Positions 1 to 8,091 of a DNA stretch of 64,000 bases are shown here, piece by piece. The stretch lies in assembly GCF_023276405.1 (NCBI RefSeq), contig NZ_JALRMO010000001.1, positions 8,347,501 through 8,411,500 on the forward strand. The letters are read 5' to 3'. Origin of the DNA: Paenibacillus hamazuiensis (GTDB lineage Bacteria > Bacillota > Bacilli > Paenibacillales > NBRC-103111). The notes below the pieces were generated by a model that worked only from the letters and a program-made list of their open reading frames with translations, did no database searches and had not been told where the DNA came from. The position numbers and the translations under genes are program-made. The stretch's first letter is position 1; every line of letters starts with the position of its first letter.

Positions 1-1224
1 TCTGCAAACAGGAAGAAGAGACCTCCAAGTGAACGAGCATCCTGATTCGCACGGCGTTCCCATTCTAATAACAAGTAACGACTGAACACAATCGTAGTAT
101 GGCAAATCAGCGAATCGAACGATCTGCCTCGGAACTCCGTCCCAAGCTTCAAATGGGATTTGGTGAATTTAAAGAAGGTTTCTATGCTCCACCGCATTCC
201 GTAAATCCTCACGATTTCCGTGTCGCTCAGTTCGGTATCGGTGCTCAAGATAACAAGCCATTCCCTACGACAGTTACGGTTTTGCACAAATACGAGTCGA
301 ATCGGCAGACCACAAGCTGTTTGAACAAGAAACGAGCCGAGTACATCCGTTTTGGTCGATCACGGCAGCCTTTGGTAAAGCTCCTTCAACGTGACGAGGT
401 CTTCACCCAAGACATAGCGCTGCTTCATCTCCTTGATCATCCCGATGACGTGAAGCCCTTCCGACATAAGGCTTCGCAATAGTGGCGCTTGCGTAAACCA
501 GCTATCCATGAGCACAAATTCAGCAGCAAAACCAGCCCGAATCGCACGTTTGAGTAATTCTACGACCGCATCTGGCTTACGGGTGAATGCTTCCAAGCGA
601 CGCTTATATCCTTGGGTCCGTTTCGACAAGTTATCTTTTATTTCACAAAAACGGTTGGTGATCTTAGCGGAACTGAGCATGACAAAATCGATCGGTGAAA
701 AGCTGAAGCCATCCGACCAACCCAGCGTGAGCATATTGTAACCGCGGACGAATCGGCCAGTCGTATGGTCATGAACGCGAGCCAACAGTTCTGCTTTCTT
801 GCTTCGATTTCGCTTCAAAAACAGAATCGTCTACGACAAACACGCGAGTACGAGAACTTGAAATGAGAGATTCGAAGCGCCGAACAACCAAGAGACTTAG
901 GCTGTGAAGGAATTTACGCCACGCAAAGCCGGAATGATTAAGAAAGCGATAGATGACGTCCTTGCCAGGCACCGAGGAGCGCTCACTCTCTAACAGGCGA
1001 TACCAATTACGCTGCTGGAAAACAAGCGTGAACAGAAGCTGAAAAACTTCCAGCGCTGGCATACCGAACGACTTACGAATGCCGGCCTGGCGCAGCAAGT
1101 GGCCGATTTTTAAAGTAACAAACAACGATGTAATTCGATGCAAACTCTTTTCAGACAGAGCGTTCTGGTGTACCATGAAGATACGCACCTTTCTGTTTGG
1201 AATGGGGATCTGGACAATTTCCAT
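1..1224 (-). pseudogene. IS4-family transposase, broken and cut by the window edge
   Basis: A DDE transposase read from 1224 towards 1 in three pieces. The N-terminal piece carries the first catalytic Asp in FVVDDSVF. Near 815 a one-base frame change moves the reading to KRNRSKKAELLARVHD. The middle piece holds the second Asp (VLMDSWF) and ends at an in-frame TGA at 360-362. Past that stop the same frame continues with REWLVILSTD and IYGMRWSIETFFKFTK, which is the Y-(2)-R-(3)-E-(6)-K signature of IS4 transposases with the catalytic Glu. The gene is still open at base 1. With one frameshift and one nonsense codon it should be inactive unless rescued. The insertion-sequence ends and target duplication could not be located: one end lies outside the window and no terminal repeat was recognised between 1224 and 1340. 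Confidence 0.88.
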
Positions 1225-1341
1225 TTTACCAAACGAAAGGTGTTTTTTCTGTCAATTCAAAGAATTAATCGTCCGCAAACCGCACCACATCTGGCTTAGG
1301 TTAGATTTTCAAGATGCGAAAGTTGAGTTAATCATCTAAGA

Positions 1342-1664
1342 ATGATTAATGGCTCTTCTAATTCTTATGCTGTTATGGAAAAAAAGCAGACGGAAGTTAT
1401 ATACAAGTGGGCGGCGGGCCATTAGAATTTACGGTAGAGGTAAGGGAATATTCCCCTAATGGTAGTTTTACTCATAGGAAAGCAAGGCAAAAGTATTCCA
1501 TTTATTCTGGGAAAACAAAGATAATAATTTCTGGTTTATTAGTAGAGGTCCAAACAAATCAAGTTCTGGATTTAGAAACGGTGATCCTTTTATTCAAATC
1601 GTTTTTGAAAGGTGAGAATTTCCCAACGAGTGTTGAATGGGATGATATTACAAATATGTTTTAA
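1342..1664 (+). pseudogene. Frameshifted immunity-like gene
   Basis: From the ATG at 1342 the frame begins MINGSSNSYAVMEKK, then a run of seven A (1379-1385) puts the ATG frame into a stop after KWAAGH. With one extra base the reading continues as ADGSYIQVGGGPLEF, VEVREYSPNG and onward to the stop at 1664, giving a product of about 107 residues. The size, soluble character and position in front of Rhs fragments resemble small immunity proteins of polymorphic toxin systems, but the family is not certain. The 3' part from the GTG at 1407 could still be translated as an 85-residue fragment. Most of it is repeated at 4097-4277. Confidence 0.55.
1403..1583 (+). repeat. Direct repeat A, copy 1
   Basis: 181 bp nearly identical to 4097-4277, beginning with ACAAGTGGGCGGCGGG and ending in GAAACGGTG. 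It lies inside the immunity-like pseudogene. The copies differ by scattered substitutions only, so they descend from one duplication. Confidence 0.9.
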
Positions 1665-1720
1665 TGATTTTACTTACCCTTGATATGGCTTTGTGCCTTT
1701 CAAGGTTTCTTTTTTTGCGA

Positions 1721-1825
1721 GGTTACCCGGTACCGAATAACCCCCTTATCTTTGAACGTGCGAAACAATTCGGTTATATTTACGAGAATATACAGCCAGT
1801 ACAACCCGGCTGGGGAGAAGATCAA
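1721..1825 (+). repeat. Direct repeat B, copy 1
   Basis: 105 bp starting GGTTACCCGGTACCGAATAA and ending GGGGAGAAGATCAA, closely matched at 4277-4384. In this copy B enters Rhs coding sequence (NPAGEKIKETDALGN). Copy 1 of B is separated from repeat A by about 137 bp, while in the second copy A and B touch. Confidence 0.88.
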
Positions 1826-2268
1826 GGAAACCGACGCTTTGGGCAATACGTCCACATATGAGTATGACGCGGCAGGCCGTTTGATCAAGGTGACCGACCC
1901 GCTCGGCGTCGCTGTGGCATACGATTACGACAAAGCGGGCAACAAGCTGTACATGACCGACGGCCGCGGCAAAGTGACGCAATACGGCTACGGCGCCTTC
2001 GGCTTGCTGAAGGAAACGACGAATGCCACAAACCGCGAAATCCGCTTCCAATATGATCTTGCCATGAACGTAACCGTCATGACTGACCGGATGGGGCGCC
2101 ATACGCGGGTACCGCTACGACAACCGCAATTTCATCGTAGAGAAAGCAGTGGCGGAAACCGGCGACCGAATCCTTTACATCAATGACGAAGCGGGCACCG
2201 CATCTCGATGCAGGACGAAAGCGGCACAAGCAGCTACAAGAATTAGAGTATCGATTGACGATGCTTGA
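1721..2268 (+). pseudogene. Rhs/YD-repeat core fragment
   Basis: The plus-strand reading shows typical Rhs YD repeats: NPAGEKIKETDALGN, YEYDAAGRLIKVTDPLG, YDYDKAGNKLYMTDGRG, RFQYDLAMNVTVMTDRMG. Near 2105 the reading must shift by one base to continue as YRYDNRNFIVEKAV and ILYINDEAG before a stop at about 2268. There is no proper start, signal or long N-terminal region, so this is a stump of a much larger Rhs/wall-associated protein left after recombination. It directly precedes a toxin-tip fragment, as the core does in intact rhs genes. Confidence 0.75.
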
Positions 2269-2919
2269 CAATCGTACGATAACCGATCTTGACCGAGAGT
2301 TAAGTAATCAGTCGTTTGGCGAATTACTTGGTGCGGTACAGCTAAATGCGATCTTTAAATCAAGTATCATGATAAATCGTACAGCCGCTATCGAAAGTGG
2401 TGCGACGAAAACTTGGAACGATCTGGTCAAAAAGGGCGAAGTGCCTTCTAAGGAAGTGAGAAAATTTGAAAAACCAGTTGCCGGAGATGCTCAGAGTGCT
2501 GGTTTCCCTAAGGGTACGGGTAAATTCAAAGGGGTTGAAGTTGTTGCTCCCAAAAATCAGTTAACGGAATTAGATGATATTGATTTAAAAAGTAAAACTA
2601 TTTTTGAGGATAAAAACGCTTCTGGTTTATACATGGAGAACCCGACTGTACCACAAACAGAACAACAATGGGCGAAAAAGCAGATTTATAATAAAACGGT
2701 AAATAGAATTGACACCATTCAAAATGCTGAGTCAACCAGACCTACAACAAATGGAAGTCAAAGTGTTCCATCAGTCAGCGATATTCAAAACATAATAACT
2801 ATGTTTTTAGGATAAATGCTGATACTCCTGCTTTAAGAACAGCGGTTCAAAATGAGATTAATCAATTACAAATCAAATATCCGAGCTATAATTTTTCAGC
2901 TCAGTTTGGAGGCCAATAA
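2261..2919 (+). pseudogene. Orphan Rhs C-terminal toxin tip, nuclease-like, frameshifted
   Basis: The reading from 2261 (MLDNRTITDLDREL) continues to a stop at 2815. One base of shift in the T-run at about 2809 extends it as INADTPALRTAV to SAQFGG and a TAA at 2917-2919. The segment ELDDIDLKSKTIFEDKNAS has the spacing of a PD-(D/E)XK nuclease core (Asp, then E-D-K), and GLYMENP with EQQWAKKQIYNKT follow. The product has no signal or translocation domain, so it looks like the displaced C-terminal tip of an Rhs toxin. The next gene starts on the base after its stop, as expected for a toxin-immunity pair. The nuclease assignment is inferred from the motif only. Confidence 0.6.
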
Positions 2920-3243
2920 ATGTCTGTTAGTGTGTTTAGAATGAATCCAGAGGATGATTCATTTGAAATAGGTTTTGAAATGCCAATATCTCGCGAAGAA
3001 TTCTTTACAAAGTTTTGGCAACCTGCTATTGAGGAGTTACAAATTTCTGGGATTCAGAATGGAATAGAATTAAGAAAAGAGCAGTTGGAATCTACACTTC
3101 TGGAGTTAGAAAAATTGAGAATATGGGCACAATCTAATCTTAAGAATAATGATTTGGAATATATGGTCGCTAGGATTGATTTGCTTATAAAAGAATTGCC
3201 TTTAGCTTTTAAAACAGATGATACCATTTTGTGGATTGGATAG
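2920..3243 (+). CDS. Putative immunity protein, 107 aa
   Basis: An intact small acidic soluble protein with no signal peptide or membrane segment. Its ATG follows the TAA of the upstream toxin tip with no gap, and GGAGG sits seven bases before it. The middle is predicted helical (ELRKEQLESTLLELEKLR) and the end is hydrophobic (TDDTILWIG). The family is not recognised. The call as immunity protein for the nuclease-like tip rests on order, spacing and size. It being intact while the toxin is frameshifted fits retention of immunity after loss of the toxin. Confidence 0.6.
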   Translation: MSVSVFRMNPEDDSFEIGFEMPISREEFFTKFWQPAIEELQISGIQNGIELRKEQLESTLLELEKLRIWAQSNLKNNDLEYMVARIDLLIKELPLAFKTDDTILWIG

Positions 3244-3411
3244 GCAAGACATTCTAATGGACTTGTTCATACCGATGTGCACGGCTACGATGTTACTGGC
3301 AATTATGCAATCGACGATGATTCGAGGGTTGCGTGGATTCCGGGCGGCGTAGGTGAAGTTGTTGTCAATAGTGACACGGCGTTGCCCGATGATGCCCATT
3401 ATATCAACTAG
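3244..3411 (+). pseudogene. Remnant C-terminus of a second toxin
   Basis: Immediately after the stop of the preceding gene, and in the same frame, 55 codons read ARHSNGLVHTDVHGYD, TGNYAIDDD and GGVGEVVVNSDTALP, ending in TAG at 3409-3411. There is no start codon of its own. The composition (His/Asp/Gly motifs then an acidic end) resembles the extreme C-terminus of secreted toxin domains. The following gene starts ten bases later behind GGGGGAT. It is best seen as the tail of a second Rhs tip whose front was lost. Confidence 0.45.
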
Positions 3412-3420
3412 GGGGATAAT

Positions 3421-3882
3421 ATGATTGATATTTTGAAAATGTATCAAGAATTTCGTAATTCTGATCGTCCGGACCATCGTCTTGCTAAAATTACTGAAAT
3501 TGCTGACGATCTTGAGTACTACAGAGTCAATGTCAATAGAGAAGCACTAAAATTGGTTGTTTATGAAATGATGAATGACTCTCTAAGAGAAGATGATGAG
3601 GCGATCAAAGAAGGGTTATTTGATGCATTATGTGGTGCTGCTACTTTTTATGATATTGTGGAAGAGATCGATTGGGATCCACTAGCTAATCAAATCTCAA
3701 ATATTGATGATAAGTATCTTGAAGTTGTGTTCATTTGCCTTGGTTTTTCTGGTAAAGCGAAATATCTTCCTTTACTAGAAACCTATTTAAGCCACCCTAG
3801 ACAAGATATTGTCGAAGACGCAAAAATGGCTATTTCAGAAATTAACCACAGAAACAAGCAGAATGAAAAAAAAGAGATGTAG
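3421..3882 (+). CDS. Putative HEAT-like immunity protein, 153 aa
   Basis: An intact small acidic all-helical protein: MIDILKMYQEFRNSD, LVVYEMMNDSLREDD, YLEVVFICLGFSGK, YLPLLETYLSHPRQD. The last part (a helix, then HPRQDIVEDAKMAIS) looks like HEAT-type repeats found in some polymorphic-toxin immunity proteins. It has a GGGGGAT ribosome site six bases before the ATG and follows a toxin-tail remnant, which supports an immunity role. The partner toxin is no longer complete. It could be another HEAT-repeat protein. Confidence 0.55.
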   Translation: MIDILKMYQEFRNSDRPDHRLAKITEIADDLEYYRVNVNREALKLVVYEMMNDSLREDDEAIKEGLFDALCGAATFYDIVEEIDWDPLANQISNIDDKYLEVVFICLGFSGKAKYLPLLETYLSHPRQDIVEDAKMAISEINHRNKQNEKKEM

Positions 3883-4096
3883 TCCGCAGAGTGATTTGAT
3901 AATCCGGGGCCAAAACTCTCTGTTCGACAAGTTCTGCTATAAGCGCCTTTCGGCGTGAAATGCAGGAGATTACAATGAAAGAATCTCAACTTTACAACCA
4001 AGGATGGGAATGACGAATCCATGTTTTCCGAAACCATCCCGCCAATACTCCTGCAGGCATCATGGCTGACAGGTCATGGGGTTTGAAGATTTATAA
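3883..4096 (+). other. Non-coding stretch between immunity gene and repeat A2
   Basis: No gene could be supported. It contains a short GCGCCTTTCGGCG hairpin near 3937-3950 and short frames without ribosome sites. The reading from 4062 (MADRSWGLKIYKQ) runs into repeat A2 but has no convincing start. Confidence 0.4.
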
Positions 4097-4277
4097 ACAA
4101 GTGGGCGGCGGGCCATTAGAATTTACGGTAGAGGTAAGGGAATATTTCCCTAAGGGTGGTTTTACTCATAGGAAAGCAAGGCAAAAGTATTCCATTTATT
4201 CTGGGAAAACAAAGATAATAATTTCTCGTCTATTAATCGAGGTCCAAACAAATCAAGTCCTGGATTTAGAAACGGTG
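4097..4277 (+). repeat. Direct repeat A, copy 2
   Basis: 181-bp second copy of 1403-1583, with few substitutions (for example EYFPKGG in place of EYSPNGS). It is an open fragment of the immunity-like gene without its C-terminal third: at GAAACGGTG it joins directly to repeat B. Confidence 0.9.
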
Positions 4278-4384
4278 GTTACCCGGTACCGAATAACCCC
4301 CTTATCTTTGTACGTGCAAAACAATCCGGTTATATATTTACGAAAATGTATCAGCCAGTACAACCCGGCTGGGGAGAAGATCAA
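4277..4384 (+). repeat. Direct repeat B, copy 2
   Basis: Second copy of 1721-1825 with small insertions (108 versus 105 bp). After GATCAA the Rhs sequence of copy 1 is replaced by other DNA. One frame then reads QTGAKALGSNLLQAPLPL to a stop near 4464, which may be another toxin-tail scrap. Together A2 and B2 form a deletion-fused duplicate of the 1403-1825 segment. Confidence 0.88.
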
Positions 4385-4549
4385 ACAGGTGCAAAGGCTT
4401 TGGGCAGCAATCTTTTACAGGCGCCGCTGCCTCTCATCCCGTTCAAATTCGATCTTATATCCTAATTCTCGATAAATTTTTTAGGATTTTCGTAAAGATG
4501 AAGCAGGAAATTATTCCTATGCGTAGAACTATAAGACTAAACAAGCGAA

Positions 4550-4662
4550 CTGAAAAAAGGCAAACCTCGCCGAAAGGGAGGGACGCAAAGCCACGGGCCT
4601 GAATCTTTGGGATCGTTACGGTTAGTAGCGAGACTACGAAGAATGGCAGCCGGGTTACCAGG
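4550..4662 (+). ncRNA. Cyclic-di-GMP-I (GEMM) riboswitch aptamer
   Basis: The conserved elements of the GEMM-I class are readable in order: AAAAAAGGCAAACC, a CTCGCC-GAAA-GGGAG hairpin with the GAAA tetraloop, GGGACGCAAAGCCAC, a variable second arm, and ATGGCAGCCGGGTTACC at 4642-4658. It lies 5' of two secreted MORN-repeat genes on the same strand, so it most likely controls them in response to cyclic-di-GMP. A T-run with a possible terminator hairpin follows at once. Confidence 0.92.
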
Positions 4663-4677
4663 ATGGGCTTGTTTTTT
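4645..4677 (+). terminator. Possible riboswitch expression platform
   Basis: GCAGCC (4645-4650) can pair imperfectly with GGGCTTG (4665-4671), followed by six T at 4672-4677. The left arm is part of the aptamer 3' side, so aptamer folding and this hairpin would compete. That would make ligand binding anti-terminating (an ON switch), which is inference from the pairing only. Confidence 0.45.
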
Positions 4678-4872
4678 GTCGTTTTAAAAGGGGATATCCA
4701 TTTGGGAGGAGAGGTCGAGGGGGGCAAGGAGCAAGTAGAAATAACCGCAAGCCTGTCGTATTGTCGTATGGCCATTACGGTCGGCGTGCCGACCTGCCTG
4801 TTTCTGGGTATCGATATTCAGGAAATCAAACGGTAGCTCTTCAAACCGACATCCAAGAAGGAGAAATGTCCA

Positions 4873-5967
4873 ATGAAAAAGTCGATCACAGCTGTAATTG
4901 CAGCCGCCGCTTTTATTTTGAGTACGCCGACGGTAACCAAAGCGGATGAAGCGATCCCTGTTTTTATCAACGGTGAAAAGATCTCGTTTGAAGTTCAACC
5001 GTTTATAGAAGAAGGTACGACGATGGTACCGTTTCGCCCCGTATTCGAAAATTTGGGCTTAACCGTCAGTTGGGACGGCGAAACGCAAACGGTGAAGGGG
5101 ACGCGGAATAACTTAACGATCGAACTTCAAATCGGGAGCACAACCGCCAAACTCAATAGTGCGACAGAGAATCTTGCCCTGGCGCCGAAGATAGTGAATG
5201 GAAATACGTTTGTTCCACTTCGCTTTATTGGCGAAGCGGCGGATAAATATGTAGTCTGGGACGAGAAAAAGCACTCTATTTTTCTGCGAGACGATGTAGC
5301 TACGTACATGCAAAATACGCTTTATTATACCGATAAGCAAGTGACTTATGTCGGGGATATGAAAGACGGCCAAAGGAACGGGCGGGGTACACTTTATGCC
5401 GATAAAAAGCTTGTTTTTGAAGGGGAGTTTAAAGATAACCGAATCAACGGCACCGGCACCCTTTATTGGCAGGGAGGGCAGAAGCTTTACGAAGGGCAAT
5501 GGTCTAAAGGGTTCATGAACGGCTCCGGTAAGCTGTACAAGGAAGATGGAAGGCTTTGGTATGACGGCATCACGATGGTCGATAATTCCATTCAAGGTAC
5601 AGGGACGTTTTACTACAACAACGGCGCCTTTTATAAGGGGGAACTGGTTGACGGGATTGGCTCCGGGCAAGGGAAATTTTTTAATGAAAATGGGAAGTTG
5701 GTCTACGAAGGTCAATTCAAGGAGGGCTTGTTCGAAGGAAAAGGGAAAATGTTTTATGCCGACGGCAACTTAAAATTTGAAGGAGAATTTCATGAGGATG
5801 AAGCAAGCGGTATGGGCAAACAATACAGCCCGTCCGGTGTTATCACATACGAAGGCTACTTTAAGAACGGAATAAGAAACGGACAAGGTACGCTTTATAA
5901 TTCGGATGGAACCGTGAAATTCAAAGGAATGTTCAAAGATGGGAAACCGGTTCCGGACTCCAAATAA
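4873..5967 (+). CDS. Secreted copper-amine-oxidase-N-like / MORN-repeat protein
   Basis: A 364-residue protein with a signal peptide (MKKSITAVIAAAAF, cleavage near TKADEA). Residues about 28-137 form a copper amine oxidase N-terminal-like domain: VFINGEKISF, GTTMVPFRPVFENLG, WDGETQTV and the second half FVPLRFIGEAADKYVVWD. Residues about 148-362 are roughly nine MORN repeats of the form Y-x-G-x-(F/W)-x-(N)-G-x-G-x-L-Y. The first domain is common in cell-wall proteins of Paenibacillaceae and does not imply enzyme activity. Behind it lies AAGAAGGAG, and 40 bases downstream is a homologue. The GEMM riboswitch upstream suggests control by cyclic-di-GMP. The exact role is unknown; a wall or surface scaffold is likely. 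Confidence 0.85.
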   Translation: MKKSITAVIAAAAFILSTPTVTKADEAIPVFINGEKISFEVQPFIEEGTTMVPFRPVFENLGLTVSWDGETQTVKGTRNNLTIELQIGSTTAKLNSATENLALAPKIVNGNTFVPLRFIGEAADKYVVWDEKKHSIFLRDDVATYMQNTLYYTDKQVTYVGDMKDGQRNGRGTLYADKKLVFEGEFKDNRINGTGTLYWQGGQKLYEGQWSKGFMNGSGKLYKEDGRLWYDGITMVDNSIQGTGTFYYNNGAFYKGELVDGIGSGQGKFFNENGKLVYEGQFKEGLFEGKGKMFYADGNLKFEGEFHEDEASGMGKQYSPSGVITYEGYFKNGIRNGQGTLYNSDGTVKFKGMFKDGKPVPDSK

Positions 5968-6006
5968 ACGGGTAGTATCCGAACAAGTACATAAGGGGAG
6001 ATTTTC

Positions 6007-7569
6007 GTGAAGAAAAGTATTAGCATCCTGTTTATGTCCTGTGTCATTTTCACTTCCATTCCGGCTGTTAACGCCGAAGAGAAAGAGATTACGGTTTACA
6101 TTGACAAGAAACTTGTCCAATTTGACGAACCGGCAACGATTGTCGATGGAACGACCATGGTTCCGTTTCGACCGATTTTTGAAAGGCTCGGTCTTCAAGT
6201 TTCGTGGGATGAGAATACTCAAACCGTTTCGGGCAAAAAAGACAAATGGAGCGTATCCTTGACTATCAATCAGCAGCAGGCAAAGGTGAATGGAGAAACA
6301 AAGATTTTGCCTAAAGCTGCACAAATTATGAATGGATATACGTTTGTTCCCTTGCGTTTTATCGGGGAAGCCACCGGCAGAAATGTATTGTGGGATAACG
6401 ATACGAAAACGATCGACATTGTCTCCACGCTGCGTTCCCAGACGAATGACATGCTCTATTCGAATGGTTTGAAATACGAAGGCGATCTCAAGGGCGATAT
6501 GAAAGAAGGCAAAGGAACATATACCTATAACGGCGCTGTTTGGTATGTCGGGGATTTTAAATCCAATAAAATGGAAGGGCAAGGCAAGCAGTATGATCCG
6601 GACAGTCCTCAATCCTATTATGAAGGACAGTTTGTAAACAATTTGCCTCATGGCCAGGGGAAATTAGTATTTAATGATGGTTCTTATTATCTCGGTGAGT
6701 TCAAAGAAGGGGTAAGAGAAGGATTGGGTAAGATTTACGCTAAAAACGGGAAGCTCTGGTATGAAGGCACTTATGTTAATGACGAAAAGGAAGGCGCGGG
6801 GAAGAGTTACTACCTTGATGGCAGTTTGCTTTATGAAGGGAATTATAAGGGGGGGCGACAGCATGGCTTTGGAAAGATCTATTACAAAGGACAAGTAACT
6901 TACGACGGGGAGTTTTACAAAGGAAAAAAGCAAGGAAAGGGGAGAATGTACAACCTGAAGGCATCGCTGTTGTATGAGGGCGAATTTTTTAATGATGTTC
7001 CTCACGGATTTGGCAAGATGTACGATGAGAAGGGCCGGCTGACTTATGAGGGAGAATTTAAGTATAACAACGAGACGGGAAAAGGAAAAATGTATTACGA
7101 GAACGGCGAAGTTTACGAGGGAGAGGTTTACAATAATAAACCGGAAGGACTGGGGACATTAACGGACGCCTCCGGAAAGGTCATCTCGAGCGGGTATTTC
7201 GAAAACGGAAAATATAAGGCACCGGGTCTGGATGAAAAAGATGAACAATATAACATCGTCCGGTTGAAAAAAGCGTTTCAACAAAAGGTCATTGATGGCA
7301 TCTCTTCAAATCCATACGGTTTAAAAATCACAGAAGCGATCATGTTCCTGGAGCTTCCGACCAAGGACTCCTTAAATCAATTTCAGCAGCTGTCGGAATA
7401 TTCAAAGAAGCAATTGATCAACAGCTATGTTCAGGAACATTGGAGAAGTGTTCTGGGTGTGAAGCACTGTTATGCAAAAGTGATATTCCAAAATACCATT
7501 TATGCGGAAGCGGACATTAGTCATCAAATGTTCAATGACGCGGTCAATCTTGAAGTTCATGCCAAGTGA
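6007..7569 (+). CDS. Secreted copper-amine-oxidase-N-like / MORN protein with extra C-terminal domain
   Basis: A 520-residue paralogue of the preceding gene, starting at GTG behind AAGGGGAG. It has a signal peptide (residues 1-23, ending VNAEE), a copper-amine-oxidase-N-like domain at about 27-137 (GTTMVPFRPIFERLG, FVPLRFIGEATGRNVLWD), and about eleven MORN repeats at 150-405 (YEGQFVNNLPHGQGKL is typical). A C-terminal domain of about 110 residues, absent from the neighbour, begins near LDEKDEQYNIV and ends AVNLEVHAK; it was not recognised. The 39-base gap to the upstream gene and shared architecture point to one transcript and a tandem duplication. It is probably under the same riboswitch. 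Confidence 0.85.
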   Translation: MKKSISILFMSCVIFTSIPAVNAEEKEITVYIDKKLVQFDEPATIVDGTTMVPFRPIFERLGLQVSWDENTQTVSGKKDKWSVSLTINQQQAKVNGETKILPKAAQIMNGYTFVPLRFIGEATGRNVLWDNDTKTIDIVSTLRSQTNDMLYSNGLKYEGDLKGDMKEGKGTYTYNGAVWYVGDFKSNKMEGQGKQYDPDSPQSYYEGQFVNNLPHGQGKLVFNDGSYYLGEFKEGVREGLGKIYAKNGKLWYEGTYVNDEKEGAGKSYYLDGSLLYEGNYKGGRQHGFGKIYYKGQVTYDGEFYKGKKQGKGRMYNLKASLLYEGEFFNDVPHGFGKMYDEKGRLTYEGEFKYNNETGKGKMYYENGEVYEGEVYNNKPEGLGTLTDASGKVISSGYFENGKYKAPGLDEKDEQYNIVRLKKAFQQKVIDGISSNPYGLKITEAIMFLELPTKDSLNQFQQLSEYSKKQLINSYVQEHWRSVLGVKHCYAKVIFQNTIYAEADISHQMFNDAVNLEVHAK

Positions 7570-7653
7570 AAAAGCGTGCCGGAATCCTGCTGACAGGAAT
7601 GTTTACGGTGCTGCGCGGAGAACGGAAATACCCCAATTTCTGAAGCGGATCGT

Positions 7654-7968
7654 CTAACGCTGGAGCACACCCAGCGTCGGATCGGCCATAAGCGGCACAA
7701 ACAAGCTGATCAGCCAGACAAGCACGATAAAAAACGAAACGCCGGATGCGAGCAGACCGCCGAGGCCGAGACGGTACCGTTTGCGGGCAAGCAGGCTGAA
7801 GATGAGGGAGAGGACTCCGGCGACGAAGCCAAGCGGAAGCGTGATCAGCAGCGCGTTAAGGACGATGGCGATAATGCCCAGCACAAGGCCGGCCGTAGCC
7901 GCTGCGGAGGTTCTCGGTCTGCGGGAATGATAAGGATCGTGTATGCCGCTTGTGTCCAAATAGTCCAT
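7654..7968 (-). CDS. DUF4190-type small membrane protein
   Basis: 104 residues from the ATG at 7968 (MDYLDTSGIHDPYH), preceded by AAAGGATGG. After a short hydrophilic N-terminus there are two long membrane segments: TAGLVLGIIAIVLNALL with the following LPLGFVAGVLSLIFS, and GVSFFIVLVWLISLF. The glycine-rich first helix and the basic ARKRYRLG loop between the pair fit DUF4190 proteins, whose function is unknown. An earlier in-frame start at 8034 exists but has no ribosome site and would overlap the promoter region of the divergent gene. Confidence 0.7.
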   Translation of the reverse strand: MDYLDTSGIHDPYHSRRPRTSAAATAGLVLGIIAIVLNALLITLPLGFVAGVLSLIFSLLARKRYRLGLGGLLASGVSFFIVLVWLISLFVPLMADPTLGVLQR

Positions 7969-8091
7969 AAATGACCATCCTTTCAGGCTTTTATTACCAA
8001 AGCTTATTATACCACCCGCGGCGCATTCATGCATATTTCGGATAAGCTTTCCTCATGCTATGGGAAGACCTCTTCATAAAGGAGACTTCTT

